Assembly (NCBI GenBank): GCA_945861255.1
Contig: CAMAUG010000010.1
Span: 1 to 25,787, forward strand
Direction of reading: 5' to 3'
DNA from: Candidatus Sulfopaludibacter sp. SbA3
GTDB taxonomy: Bacteria; Acidobacteriota; Terriglobia; Bryobacterales; Bryobacteraceae
Length of the DNA stretch: 25,787 nt
Shown here: positions 1-7,226 of the stretch, piece by piece
How the letters are laid out: every line of letters starts with the position of its first letter
How positions within the stretch are numbered: position 1 is the first letter of the stretch
Program-made: the position numbers and the translations under genes
Notes under the pieces: generated by a model
Databases searched by the model: none
The model's input: the letters and a program-made list of their open reading frames with translations, nothing else
What the model was told of the DNA's origin: nothing

Positions 1-52
1 AACCGTTGAACCTTTACGGGTTCCGTGAGTTCGAATCTCACCCTCACCGCCA
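1..52 (+). tRNA. tRNA-Ser, 3' part only (cut by window edge)
   Basis: A long variable arm is visible: GAACC at 8-12 pairs with GGTTC at 19-23 around a 6-nt loop, as in class II tRNAs. It is followed by a perfect T arm, GTGAG (25-29), loop TTCGAAT (30-36), CTCAC (37-41). The acceptor 3' strand is CCTCACC (42-48), then a G discriminator (49) and an encoded CCA (50-52). A long variable arm with G73 fits serine rather than leucine or tyrosine, which normally carry A73. The anticodon lies outside the window, so the isoacceptor cannot be read. Confidence 0.88.
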
Positions 53-198
53 TCAAACTGCGACAGGGATCGGCGCGGATGTCCGCACTGCTCCGACAAC
101 CTCAGCGTCACGAGCGTGCCCCAGTCCACAGTGTTGCTGGACGGCGCGAATGGTCGTCCGATTCGGTTATTATGGGCGCAGGAGCGAGGCTGTAAGTC

Positions 199-1452
199 AT
201 GAATGTTTCAAGCAAAGTCTTCACACGCCGAAGTTACATGCACACCCTCGCCGGAGCCGCGGCGTACGCGTCTATGGCCGCAAAGGCGCACGCGGCCAAT
301 CAGGATGTTGCGTATGGCCAGGCCACTCTGCCCGCCACCATCCGCTCCCGGTTCATCAAGAACGTCAACGGTCTGACGGTTCACATGTTGGAAGCCGGCT
401 TCGAAACTCCGAATCGCCGCTGCGTGCTGTTGCTTCACGGCTTTCCGGAGCTTGCCTATAGCTGGCGCAAGGTGATGGCGCGCCTGGCGGCGGAAGGCTA
501 TCACGTTGTGGCGCCGGATCAAAGAGGCTTTGGCCGAACCACCGGCTGGGCCACGGGATATGATGTCGATCTTACTTCCTTCAGTACTTTGACGATGGTT
601 CGCGATGCGCTGGCGCTGGTTTCCGCGCTGGGCTACCGCACCGTCGATGTTGCGGGACACGACGCCGGGTCGCCTGTGGCTGGGTGGTGCGCTCTTGTCC
701 GGCCCGATGTTTTCCGTTCGGTCGCCATGATGAGCGCGCCGTTCGGAGGCCCTCCCGGGCTGCCATTCAACACCGCGGGCGGATCGGGCGGCCCAGCGGC
801 GCCGGCCGCGGCCGGTATCGACGAACAACTCGCCGCGTTGCCGCGCCCACGCAAGTACTACCAGCGCTACTATACAACGCGCGAAGCCGACAACGACATG
901 CGCAATTGCCCGCAGGGTCTGCACGCCTTCTTCCGCGCGTACTACCATTTCAAGAGCGCGGACTGGAAGCAGAATCAGCCGTTCCCTCTCAAGGCGCGCA
1001 CCGCCGAGGAAATGGCCAAAATGCCCGCCTACTACGTCATGGATCTGAACAAGAACATGGCCCAGACCGTTGCCGAATACACGCCCACAGCGGCGGAAAT
1101 TGCAGCCTGCAAGTGGTTCACCGACGAAGATGTCGCGGTGTACGCATCGGAATATGGCCGGATCGGATTCCAGGGCGGGCTGCAAGGTTACCGCCGGGGT
1201 ATGGAGCCGCGCAACAACGCCGAGATGCTTACGTTTTCAGGCCGCACGATCGATGTGCCGTCCGTCTTCATCTCTGGCAAGAGCGATTGGGGAGTCTACC
1301 AGAACCCCGGCGCTGCCGAAACCATGCGAACCAAAGCGTGTACGAAGATGATTGGATATCATCTCATCGAAGGCGCCGGACATTGGGTTCAGCAGGAACA
1401 ATCGGAGGAAGTGAGCCGCATCCTGTCGGCATTCCTGCGGCAACGGGTTTAG
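199..1452 (+). CDS. Secreted alpha/beta-hydrolase, epoxide hydrolase-like
   Basis: The 417-aa product has an N-terminal export signal with an Arg-Arg pair (R10-R11, TRRSYMHT), a hydrophobic stretch and an AHA site near residue 32. This looks like a Tat signal. The mature part is an alpha/beta-hydrolase of the soluble epoxide hydrolase group: oxyanion-hole motif HGFPE at 80-84, nucleophile elbow GHDAGS with Asp155, acid Asp363 in SGKSDWG, and catalytic His395 in GAGHW. A Tyr-rich cap region (YYQRYY and RAYYHF) lies between, as expected for the lid tyrosines that polarise the epoxide. An Asp nucleophile excludes esterases and leaves epoxide hydrolase or haloalkane dehalogenase; HGFPE and the cap favour the former. 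A TATTAT box at 168-173 and a weak AGGAG at 180-184 precede the ATG. The substrate is unknown. Confidence 0.85.
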   Translation: MNVSSKVFTRRSYMHTLAGAAAYASMAAKAHAANQDVAYGQATLPATIRSRFIKNVNGLTVHMLEAGFETPNRRCVLLLHGFPELAYSWRKVMARLAAEGYHVVAPDQRGFGRTTGWATGYDVDLTSFSTLTMVRDALALVSALGYRTVDVAGHDAGSPVAGWCALVRPDVFRSVAMMSAPFGGPPGLPFNTAGGSGGPAAPAAAGIDEQLAALPRPRKYYQRYYTTREADNDMRNCPQGLHAFFRAYYHFKSADWKQNQPFPLKARTAEEMAKMPAYYVMDLNKNMAQTVAEYTPTAAEIAACKWFTDEDVAVYASEYGRIGFQGGLQGYRRGMEPRNNAEMLTFSGRTIDVPSVFISGKSDWGVYQNPGAAETMRTKACTKMIGYHLIEGAGHWVQQEQSEEVSRILSAFLRQRV

Positions 1453-1480
1453 AGTACTTTCAGGCTTGCGGCCGGGCATC

Positions 1481-1514
1481 GGTTCCGAGCTGGTACCGTG
1501 AGCGAGCGGTGGCC
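1481..1514. repeat. Short dispersed intergenic repeat, copy 1
   Basis: This 34-nt stretch, between the convergent hydrolase genes, aligns with 9714-9749 at about 30 of 36 columns. Shared blocks are TTCCGAGC, ACCGTGAG, GAGCGG and TGGCC. The second copy belongs to a long inverted repeat, but this one has no obvious left arm, so it may be a partial copy. I infer a dispersed REP-like element. Confidence 0.45.
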
Positions 1515-1531
1515 GCCGCGCCTGCGTCTAC

Positions 1532-2578
1532 CTATAGATTCCGCTTCAGATAGCTGCAGATGTGATACCCGTCGAGGAACTTGAAGGGCGTTTCTCCCAC
1601 CGTATAGTGACCGCACGGCAGCACCACCACCTTGTGGTCCAGCTTCAGCTCGCGGGCTTTGGCCACCACCTGTTCCGAGAAGCGCACCGGGAATGTTGTG
1701 TCATACCGTGCGTAGATGAACAGCGATTTTTTCTTATGCTCGGCGTAGCGCTCGATATAATGCGGCGGGCTGATCACGTTCCACGCCTCGCGAATCTGTT
1801 CGAGCGTCACCGCGGACTCCAGGCTCTTCCGGATGTGCTGCGTCGAAAGCCCTTCCCACACGACATCGGCAAACCACGTCGAGCAGTGGTTGAAGACGTT
1901 GACTTCCAGCCGCGGATCGTGCGCGCTGGCTAGAAAAGCGTAACAGGAGCCCAGGCTGGTCCCCACAATACCGATGCGGCTGTACCCTTCGCGTTCAAAC
2001 CAGTCGGCGACGCTGCGGACATCAATCACTGCCTGCCGGGTGGCATCTATGGTGCGCGCGACGTTGGAGGAAACGGCGTAGTCGGCGCGCTTGAGTTCGG
2101 CCGGCATCCGGTAATCGTGATACGGCGGACTCAAACGGAGCGTCGAGATCCCGAGCTTAGCCAGGCCAGAGCATAGCGCACCGTGCTGGTTGACGGATGC
2201 GTTGAAATGTGGCAAAACGATGGCCGCCACGCGCCGCGAGCCCGGTTTATGCTTAGCCGGAAACCACTGCCCGTGAACCGTGTTGTTCTCCGGGTACGGC
2301 GTTTCCACCGCACTCGTGAACTTCAGCAGGTTGCCTTCCAGCCGGAAATCCGTGGGGGGCGTGTAGTCGAAGAACTCCGCGCTGGACTCTAGCCCGGCCT
2401 GGTTCAGCAGGCGCAGGTAGGATTCCGGATCGTGCCCGTTGCGCGGCAGGCGCTTGGCCTGGGGCCATTCTTTGGTCCATTCCACTCCCCAGTCGAATGG
2501 GCGAACTACGCGGTCCGTGGCGCGGAAGCACAGACGATTCTCCCAGTCATACATCCATCGCGCGTATAGCTTTTCCAT
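1532..2578 (-). CDS. Alpha/beta-hydrolase of ABHD18-like type
   Basis: The product is 348 aa from the ATG at 2578. The open frame extends upstream to 2917, but that part overlaps the divergent gene and does not look protein-like, so the MEKLYARW start is chosen. The nucleophile elbow is GTSLGS with Ser208. Asp293 (ARYDTTFP) and His324 (PCGHYT) complete a Ser-Asp-His triad. The region before the elbow (VLPHFNASVNQHG, then LRLSPPYHDYR) and the RSVADWF helix resemble the ABHD18/DUF2048-type hydrolases; that family placement is from recall. No signal peptide is seen, so it is probably cytoplasmic. It converges on the epoxide hydrolase-like gene with 79 nt between the stops. The substrate is unknown. 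Confidence 0.8.
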   Translation of the reverse strand: MEKLYARWMYDWENRLCFRATDRVVRPFDWGVEWTKEWPQAKRLPRNGHDPESYLRLLNQAGLESSAEFFDYTPPTDFRLEGNLLKFTSAVETPYPENNTVHGQWFPAKHKPGSRRVAAIVLPHFNASVNQHGALCSGLAKLGISTLRLSPPYHDYRMPAELKRADYAVSSNVARTIDATRQAVIDVRSVADWFEREGYSRIGIVGTSLGSCYAFLASAHDPRLEVNVFNHCSTWFADVVWEGLSTQHIRKSLESAVTLEQIREAWNVISPPHYIERYAEHKKKSLFIYARYDTTFPVRFSEQVVAKARELKLDHKVVVLPCGHYTVGETPFKFLDGYHICSYLKRNL

Positions 2579-2767
2579 CGGCAAGTACCAAGTTAGCAGG
2601 GCGCCGGCCTGCGGGGAAAGCACTCGCCGCGCGGCGGGAACGCAAAAAGGGGCGAGCTTTTTCAATGGGAAGTGCGCGAGACGCATTCTGTCGCATCCCG
2701 CCGCACGAACGGGACGGGCAGCCGGTGCGTGGCGCGGAGCAAAGATCCCGTGATCGCAGGTCTCCTG

Positions 2768-2773
2768 TATAGT
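2768..2773 (+). promoter_or_regulatory. Candidate -10 box (TATAGT) for the heme c/copper protein
   Basis: TATAGT lies 6 nt before the GTG at 2780. No convincing -35 box is seen 16-18 nt upstream. If it is used, transcription would start at or next to the GTG, giving a leaderless message. Confidence 0.35.
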
Positions 2774-2779
2774 GAAGGC

Positions 2780-4006
2780 GTGGTGCGTTTCCCCTCGATT
2801 TGGATGTTGGCCGCGGCGGGCTTCGCGCAACTTCCACTGTTCGGCTCCGAAGCCGGCACTCCCACGTTTTATCGCGACGTGCTGCCCATCTTGCAGCGCC
2901 GCTGCCAGGAATGCCATAGACCGGGTGAAGCGGGACCCATGCCGCTGGTCACATTCAATCAGGCGCGGCCGTGGGCGAAGGCCATCCGCTCCGCCGTTGT
3001 GAAGCGTCGAATGCCGCCGTGGTTCGCCGATCCCTGCTGCGGGAAGTTTTCAAACGACCGGACGATGAGCAAGGCTGAGATCGACACGCTGGCTCAGTGG
3101 GCGGAGGACGGCGCAATCGCGGGCGACGTGAACGACGCTCCACGGCTGCGATCCTGGTCGCAGGACGGGAACTTGGCGTCGCCTGACGCCATTTTCACCA
3201 TGCCGCGCGCGTTCGCCGTGCCCGCCAAGGGTGAGCTGGAGTATCAGCGGTTCACCATCGCCACCGGGTTCGATGGCGATCGCTGGGTGCAGGCCGTGGA
3301 GGTGCGTCCCGGCGCGCGGCGCGCGATTCACCACGTGGTGGTGTACATTCGCGAGGCGGGCGAAACCTGGACCAAGGGTGCGGTGAAATCCGACCTGCTG
3401 ACAGTGTATGCGCCCGGAAGCCTTCCGGTGGAGTGGCCGCGCGGCATGGCCAAGTTGATTCCCAATGGTTCCGATCTGGTGATGGAAATCCATTACACGC
3501 CTTACGGACGCGCCGTGGAGGATCGCACGCGCGTGGCCGTGAAGTTCGCAAAAACGCCGCCGCCCAAGCGTGTGCTGTCGTTACAGATGTATAAGCTGGC
3601 GCTGGCGATTCCTCCTGGGGAAAGCGATTACCGCGTGAACGTGTGGGGCACGCTGCCGAACGACGCGCTGCTGCTGAGTTTTTTCCCGCATATGCATTTG
3701 CGTGGGAAGGCATTTGAATACACGGTGTCACGCGAGGGTGCGCCGCCGGAAATCCTGCTGCGCGTCAGTCCCTATAGATTCCACTGGCAGCTTGCCTATC
3801 ACTTGGCGCGGCCGGTGCCGCTCAAGAAGGGTTCGCGCCTTTCGATGACGGCGTGGTACGACAATTCGGCGAATAATCCGTGGAATCCGGATCCGCGGGC
3901 CGAGGTGCACTGGGGCGAGCAGAGCAGGGAAGAGATGATGGTGGGGTTCTTCGACGTGGCCGTGGATACGTCGTTCGACCGGAAGTCGTTTTTCGTGCGC
4001 GAGTGA
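2780..4006 (+). CDS. Secreted mono-heme c / copper type II monooxygenase-like fusion
   Basis: The 408-aa product starts with a Sec signal peptide (hydrophobic WMLAAAGFAQLPLFG). Residues about 27-110 form a cytochrome c-like domain with one heme-attachment motif CQECH (C42, C45, H46). A later RRMPPWF segment is typical of the cytochrome modules found with this fold. Residues about 150-400 resemble the peptidylglycine hydroxylating monooxygenase (PHM)/DBH copper domains: His184-His185 (IHHVVVY) and His238 (MEIHYTPYG) fit the first copper site; His304 and His306 (PHMHLRG) plus Met386 or Met387 (REEMMVGF) fit the second. Both copper sites therefore look complete. It probably acts in the periplasm, the heme possibly supplying electrons in place of ascorbate; that is inference. 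The start could be GTG 2780, GTG 2783 or ATG 2804; the first gives the fullest signal peptide. Confidence 0.82.
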   Translation: MVRFPSIWMLAAAGFAQLPLFGSEAGTPTFYRDVLPILQRRCQECHRPGEAGPMPLVTFNQARPWAKAIRSAVVKRRMPPWFADPCCGKFSNDRTMSKAEIDTLAQWAEDGAIAGDVNDAPRLRSWSQDGNLASPDAIFTMPRAFAVPAKGELEYQRFTIATGFDGDRWVQAVEVRPGARRAIHHVVVYIREAGETWTKGAVKSDLLTVYAPGSLPVEWPRGMAKLIPNGSDLVMEIHYTPYGRAVEDRTRVAVKFAKTPPPKRVLSLQMYKLALAIPPGESDYRVNVWGTLPNDALLLSFFPHMHLRGKAFEYTVSREGAPPEILLRVSPYRFHWQLAYHLARPVPLKKGSRLSMTAWYDNSANNPWNPDPRAEVHWGEQSREEMMVGFFDVAVDTSFDRKSFFVRE

Positions 4007-4021
4007 AGGAGGGCTGGCAGT

Positions 4022-4069
4022 AGGCCACGGGCCTGGCTAATGCCGGCGACAGGCCGTAGGCTTGGCTTA
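4022..4069. repeat. Two imperfect 19-nt direct repeats
   Basis: AGGCCACGGGCCTGGCTAA (4022-4040) and AGGCCGTAGGCTTGGCTTA (4051-4069) match at 15 of 19 positions with a 29-nt period. They fill most of the 68-nt gap before rmuC. No function is apparent. Confidence 0.5.
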
Positions 4070-4074
4070 CACTT

Positions 4075-5133
4075 ATGGCAGTGGAAACATTTATCGTCGG
4101 AATTGTTGTGGCCATGGCGGTTGGCGCGGCGCTCGCCGGGCTGTGGTTCCGGACGCGAAAGCCGGAGTTTCCCGCGGAAGATCCGACGCGGGCCATCGCC
4201 TCCACGCTGGCGCGCATGGAAGTGCATATCAAGGACGTGGAAGCGGAGCGCCAGCGCATGTTGGGCGGGCTGGAGCATCAACTGGGCGCATTGAGCCGGG
4301 AGACGGTGGCGCTTTCGCAGGCGCTACGCGTCCCCAATGCGCGCGGCCGCTGGGGTGAATTAACGTTGCGCCGCGTCGCCGAACTGGCCGGCATGGTTCC
4401 GCACTGCGATTTTTATGAACAGGAAACCGGCGGGTCGCTACGACCCGATATGATCGTGCGGCTGCCGGGTGGAAGGACGCTTGCCGTCGACGCGAAAGTG
4501 CCTTTGACGGCGTATCTGGATGCGGAGAACGCTGCGGGCGCGGAGCGCGATGCCTTCCTGGTGCGGCACGCCCAACAGCTTTCGCGGCACGTCGGCGTCT
4601 TGAGCGCACGCGAGTACTGGGCCCAACTCCAGCCGGCTCCGGAAATGGTGGTGCTGTTTCTCGCGGGGGATCATTTTCTGAGCGCGGCCTTGCAGCGCGA
4701 GCCGGATCTGCTGGAACGTGCCCTGGCGCGCAAGATTCTGATCGCCACTCCGGTAACGTTCATCAGCGTTCTGAAGGGTATTGCGTACGGTTGGAGGCAG
4801 GAAAAGCTGGCGCAAAACGCAGAGGAGATTCGCAAGATCGCGGGCGAGTTCTATGACCGCCTGCGCGGCTTTAGCGAAGCGTATGCGGATACCGGGCGCC
4901 ATTTGGCGAAAGCGTTGGATGTCTATAACCGGTCCGCCGGATCATGGGATGCTCGCGTGCTGCCTTCGCTTCGCAGGATGAGCGATCTGGGCGTCGGCGG
5001 AGCCGCGGAAACGCCGCGAGTTCCGCACTTGGACGCCGCCGCGCGAGAGCCGCAGGTGTTGCCGCGGGGCCCGGAGCCGCCCATCAGAGTCGCCGGACCG
5101 TCCCGACTAGCCGGACCGTCCCAACTGGAATGA
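4075..5133 (+). CDS. rmuC: RmuC-family DNA recombination protein
   Basis: The 352-aa protein has an N-terminal membrane anchor (FIVGIVVAMAVGAALAGLWF, about residues 5-24), a short coiled-coil-like stretch (about 43-80), then the RmuC core. The signature NARGRWGELTLRR is followed by the nuclease-like DMIVRLPGGRTLAVDAKVPL, as in PD-(D/E)XK-fold members. RmuC limits recombination between inverted repeats; its exact enzymatic activity is not settled. The C-terminus is a low-complexity Pro/Gly/Arg tail ending in two copies of AGPSxL. The stop codon overlaps the next start (ATGA), so translational coupling to proline dehydrogenase is likely. Confidence 0.9.
   Translation: MAVETFIVGIVVAMAVGAALAGLWFRTRKPEFPAEDPTRAIASTLARMEVHIKDVEAERQRMLGGLEHQLGALSRETVALSQALRVPNARGRWGELTLRRVAELAGMVPHCDFYEQETGGSLRPDMIVRLPGGRTLAVDAKVPLTAYLDAENAAGAERDAFLVRHAQQLSRHVGVLSAREYWAQLQPAPEMVVLFLAGDHFLSAALQREPDLLERALARKILIATPVTFISVLKGIAYGWRQEKLAQNAEEIRKIAGEFYDRLRGFSEAYADTGRHLAKALDVYNRSAGSWDARVLPSLRRMSDLGVGGAAETPRVPHLDAAAREPQVLPRGPEPPIRVAGPSRLAGPSQLE
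5092..5127 (+). repeat. In-frame 18-bp tandem duplication in the rmuC tail
   Basis: Units 5092-5109 and 5110-5127 both start GCCGGACCGTCCC and encode AGPSRL and AGPSQL. The length preserves the reading frame, which fits replication slippage in an unconstrained tail. Confidence 0.8.
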
Positions 5134-6038
5134 CTCGCCGGTTCTTCCTGTACCTCTCGCAGCAACGGACCTTCCGCCGATGGATGGAAAACTCCTCCAT
5201 CGCGAAAAGGCTCACGCGCCGGTTTGTGGCGGGGGAAACGTTGGAGCAGGGGCTCGCGGTGTGCGAGCAGTTGGCCAAACACGGATTTCTGATTGCGCTG
5301 GATCATCTGGGTGAGAATGTAACGTCGCTTGAGGAAGCCGCGTCGGCCACCGATGCATATCTTAACGCGCTCAATCGCATCTTTGAAAGAAAACTGCCGG
5401 CCGATGTCGCGATTAAGCTGACCCAGTTCGGCGTGGATTTTTCTTTCGACGCGTGCATGGAGAACGTCCGTCGGCTCGCTCTTCGTGCCCAAGCCACCGG
5501 GAGCCGCGTCGAGATCGACATGGAGTCAAGCCGGTACACTGACCGCACCTACGATATTGTGGAGCAGGTGGCCGCGGAAACCGGATGCATACGGTGCGTG
5601 ATCCAGGCTTATCTGCGGCGAAGCGCGCGCGATGTGGAGGAGGCCAGCAAGCGCCGCATCTCCGTGCGCCTGTGCAAGGGCGCTTATGACGAGCCGCCGG
5701 AACTCGCGTTTCCCGACAAGAGAGACGTCGATGAGAGCTACGTGAAGCTGATGAAGAGGCTTTTCGACGCGGGAACGTTTCCGGCCATCGCCACGCACGA
5801 TCCGGCGATTCTTCAGGAGGCGCTGCGGTACATCAAGGAGCGCGGCATTCGCGCGGACCAGTTTGAATTTCAGATGCTCTACGGCGTGCGGCGGGATTTG
5901 CAGCGTATGCTGGCGCGCCAGGGCTATCGCGTACGGGTGTACGTACCGTATGGAACGGCATGGTATCCGTACTTCATGCGCCGTTTGGCGGAGCGCCCTG
6001 CGAATGTGTGGTTTTTGGCGCGGAGCTTGTTCCGGTAA
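5130..6038 (+). CDS. Proline dehydrogenase, monofunctional
   Basis: The 302-aa protein starts at ATG 5130, which overlaps the rmuC stop; the frame is open further upstream but only as a shadow of rmuC. It oxidises proline to pyrroline-5-carboxylate with FAD as first step of proline catabolism. Family features: the N-terminal AKRLTRRFVAGET helix, a (beta/alpha)8 barrel with VAIKLTQFGVD, RVEIDMESSRYTD, VRLCKGAYDEP and AIATHDP, and the C-terminal VYVPYGTAWYPYFMRRLAER, whose two arginines bind the proline carboxylate. It is the length of the stand-alone Thermus/Bacillus-type enzyme, not the PutA fusion. No P5C dehydrogenase gene is in the window. The TAA stop directly abuts the stop of the convergent ribBA-like gene. 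Confidence 0.92.
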   Translation: MTRRFFLYLSQQRTFRRWMENSSIAKRLTRRFVAGETLEQGLAVCEQLAKHGFLIALDHLGENVTSLEEAASATDAYLNALNRIFERKLPADVAIKLTQFGVDFSFDACMENVRRLALRAQATGSRVEIDMESSRYTDRTYDIVEQVAAETGCIRCVIQAYLRRSARDVEEASKRRISVRLCKGAYDEPPELAFPDKRDVDESYVKLMKRLFDAGTFPAIATHDPAILQEALRYIKERGIRADQFEFQMLYGVRRDLQRMLARQGYRVRVYVPYGTAWYPYFMRRLAERPANVWFLARSLFR

Positions 6039-7127
6039 CTACCCTCTTGTCACCGGGAGTTGCTCCACGATTTCAATACCGAACGCGTCGACGCCGATCA
6101 GCTTGCGCGGATGGTTGGTCAGCAAGCGGATGGTGGACAACCCCAGATCGGAAAGGATCTGGGCGCCGATGCCGGTTTCATCCTGGGGCGGCGCGTGCAC
6201 TGGACCGTCCAGCGCCGAATAATGCTGGCGCGCACCGAGTCCGGTCTGGTGCAGGTACACCAGCACTCCCGCGCCCTCTTCGACGATGCGCGCCATGGAT
6301 GCCAGCAGCGTTTCGCGGCAATCGCATTGCGTGGAACCGAACACATCGCCCACCAGGCAACGCGAATGCATGCGGACCAGCACGCGCGGCTGCCGGGCAA
6401 CCTCGCCGCGCACCAGCGCGAGGTGCGCCTCCCCGTTGATGGGGCTCTCATAGGACACCGTGCGGAAAGGGCCGAATTCGGTTTCCAGGCTTCCTTCGGC
6501 GCGGCGTTGCACCAGATGCTCCGTGCCCAGCCGGTAACGGATCAGGCTGGCGACGGAAATCATTTTCAGGCCGTGGCGGCCGCAGAATTCCGCAAGCTGC
6601 GGCACGCGTGCCATGGAGCCATCGTCATTCATGATTTCGCAAATCACTCCGCCCGGGGAGAGACCCGCCATGCGCGCCAGGTCCACCGCGGCTTCAGTCT
6701 GCCCGGCGCGGACCAGCACGCCGCCTTCGCGCGCGCGCAGTGGAAATACGTGGCCGGGCCGCGCCAGGTCGCGAGGTCCCGCTCCCGGCAACATGGTCAC
6801 GCGGATGGTGTGTGCGCGGTCGGCCGCGGAGATGCCGGTGCTGACGCCTTCGGCGGCGTCGATCGATTCGCAAAACGCCGTTCCAAACCGCGACGTATTC
6901 CTGGGTGAAACCAGCGGAAGATGCAGCGCATCGCAGCGTTCCGGCGCAAGCGCCAGACAGATCAGCCCGCGTCCATGCGTCGCCATGAAGTTTATGGTCT
7001 CCGGCGTGATGCACTCGGCGGCCATGGTGAGATCGCCTTCGTTTTCGCGGTCTTCGTCATCGACCACCACCAGCATACGGCCGGCGCGGATCTCCTCAAT
7101 GGCTTCTGGGATAGTAGCAAACAACAT
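6039..7127 (-). CDS. ribBA: RibBA-like: DHBP synthase with degenerate GTP cyclohydrolase II domain
   Basis: The 362-aa protein has an N-terminal 3,4-dihydroxy-2-butanone-4-phosphate synthase domain (about 1-200) that looks functional: DDEDRENEGD, NFMATHGRGLIC, RPGHVFPLRAREGG and EIMNDDGSMAR. The usual GHTEA reads GQTEA here, a change of uncertain weight. The C-terminal GTP cyclohydrolase II domain keeps the three zinc cysteines (C257, C268, C270) and the GIGAQIL and TNHPRK segments. It lacks the catalytic QEGRGIGL motif, reading QTGLGARQHY from Gln294, and is about 15 residues shorter there than B. subtilis RibBA as I recall it. Opening of GTP by this half is therefore doubtful. Such RibBX-type proteins are known elsewhere. 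A separate functional ribA would be expected in the genome. Confidence 0.88.
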   Translation of the reverse strand: MLFATIPEAIEEIRAGRMLVVVDDEDRENEGDLTMAAECITPETINFMATHGRGLICLALAPERCDALHLPLVSPRNTSRFGTAFCESIDAAEGVSTGISAADRAHTIRVTMLPGAGPRDLARPGHVFPLRAREGGVLVRAGQTEAAVDLARMAGLSPGGVICEIMNDDGSMARVPQLAEFCGRHGLKMISVASLIRYRLGTEHLVQRRAEGSLETEFGPFRTVSYESPINGEAHLALVRGEVARQPRVLVRMHSRCLVGDVFGSTQCDCRETLLASMARIVEEGAGVLVYLHQTGLGARQHYSALDGPVHAPPQDETGIGAQILSDLGLSTIRLLTNHPRKLIGVDAFGIEIVEQLPVTRG

Positions 7128-7134
7128 TAATTTC

Positions 7135-7162
7135 AGGATACCGGGTTCTGGCTCAATGTGAA
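7135..7162 (-). promoter_or_regulatory. Candidate sigma-70 promoter for the ribBA-like gene
   Basis: On the minus strand, TTCACA (7162-7157) and TATCCT (7140-7135) are separated by 16 nt. Only 7 nt separate the -10 box from the ATG at 7127, and no Shine-Dalgarno sequence is present, so the predicted transcript is leaderless or nearly so. No FMN riboswitch could fit. Confidence 0.5.
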
Positions 7163-7226
7163 TCCCACGAGCACTTGCCGTACTTGAGCCGTTGGTGGGT
7201 TCCAGAAACGATGGATGACCCAGTTG

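Noticed and set aside
2644..2662. AAAAAG...CTTTTT as a terminator hairpin
   Set aside because: The stem is short and AT-only, and it lies upstream of both divergent genes, where no terminator is expected.
2579..2917. N-terminal extension of the ABHD18-like hydrolase
   Set aside because: It overlaps the divergent heme c/copper gene including its signal peptide and CQECH motif, and its translation is low-complexity.
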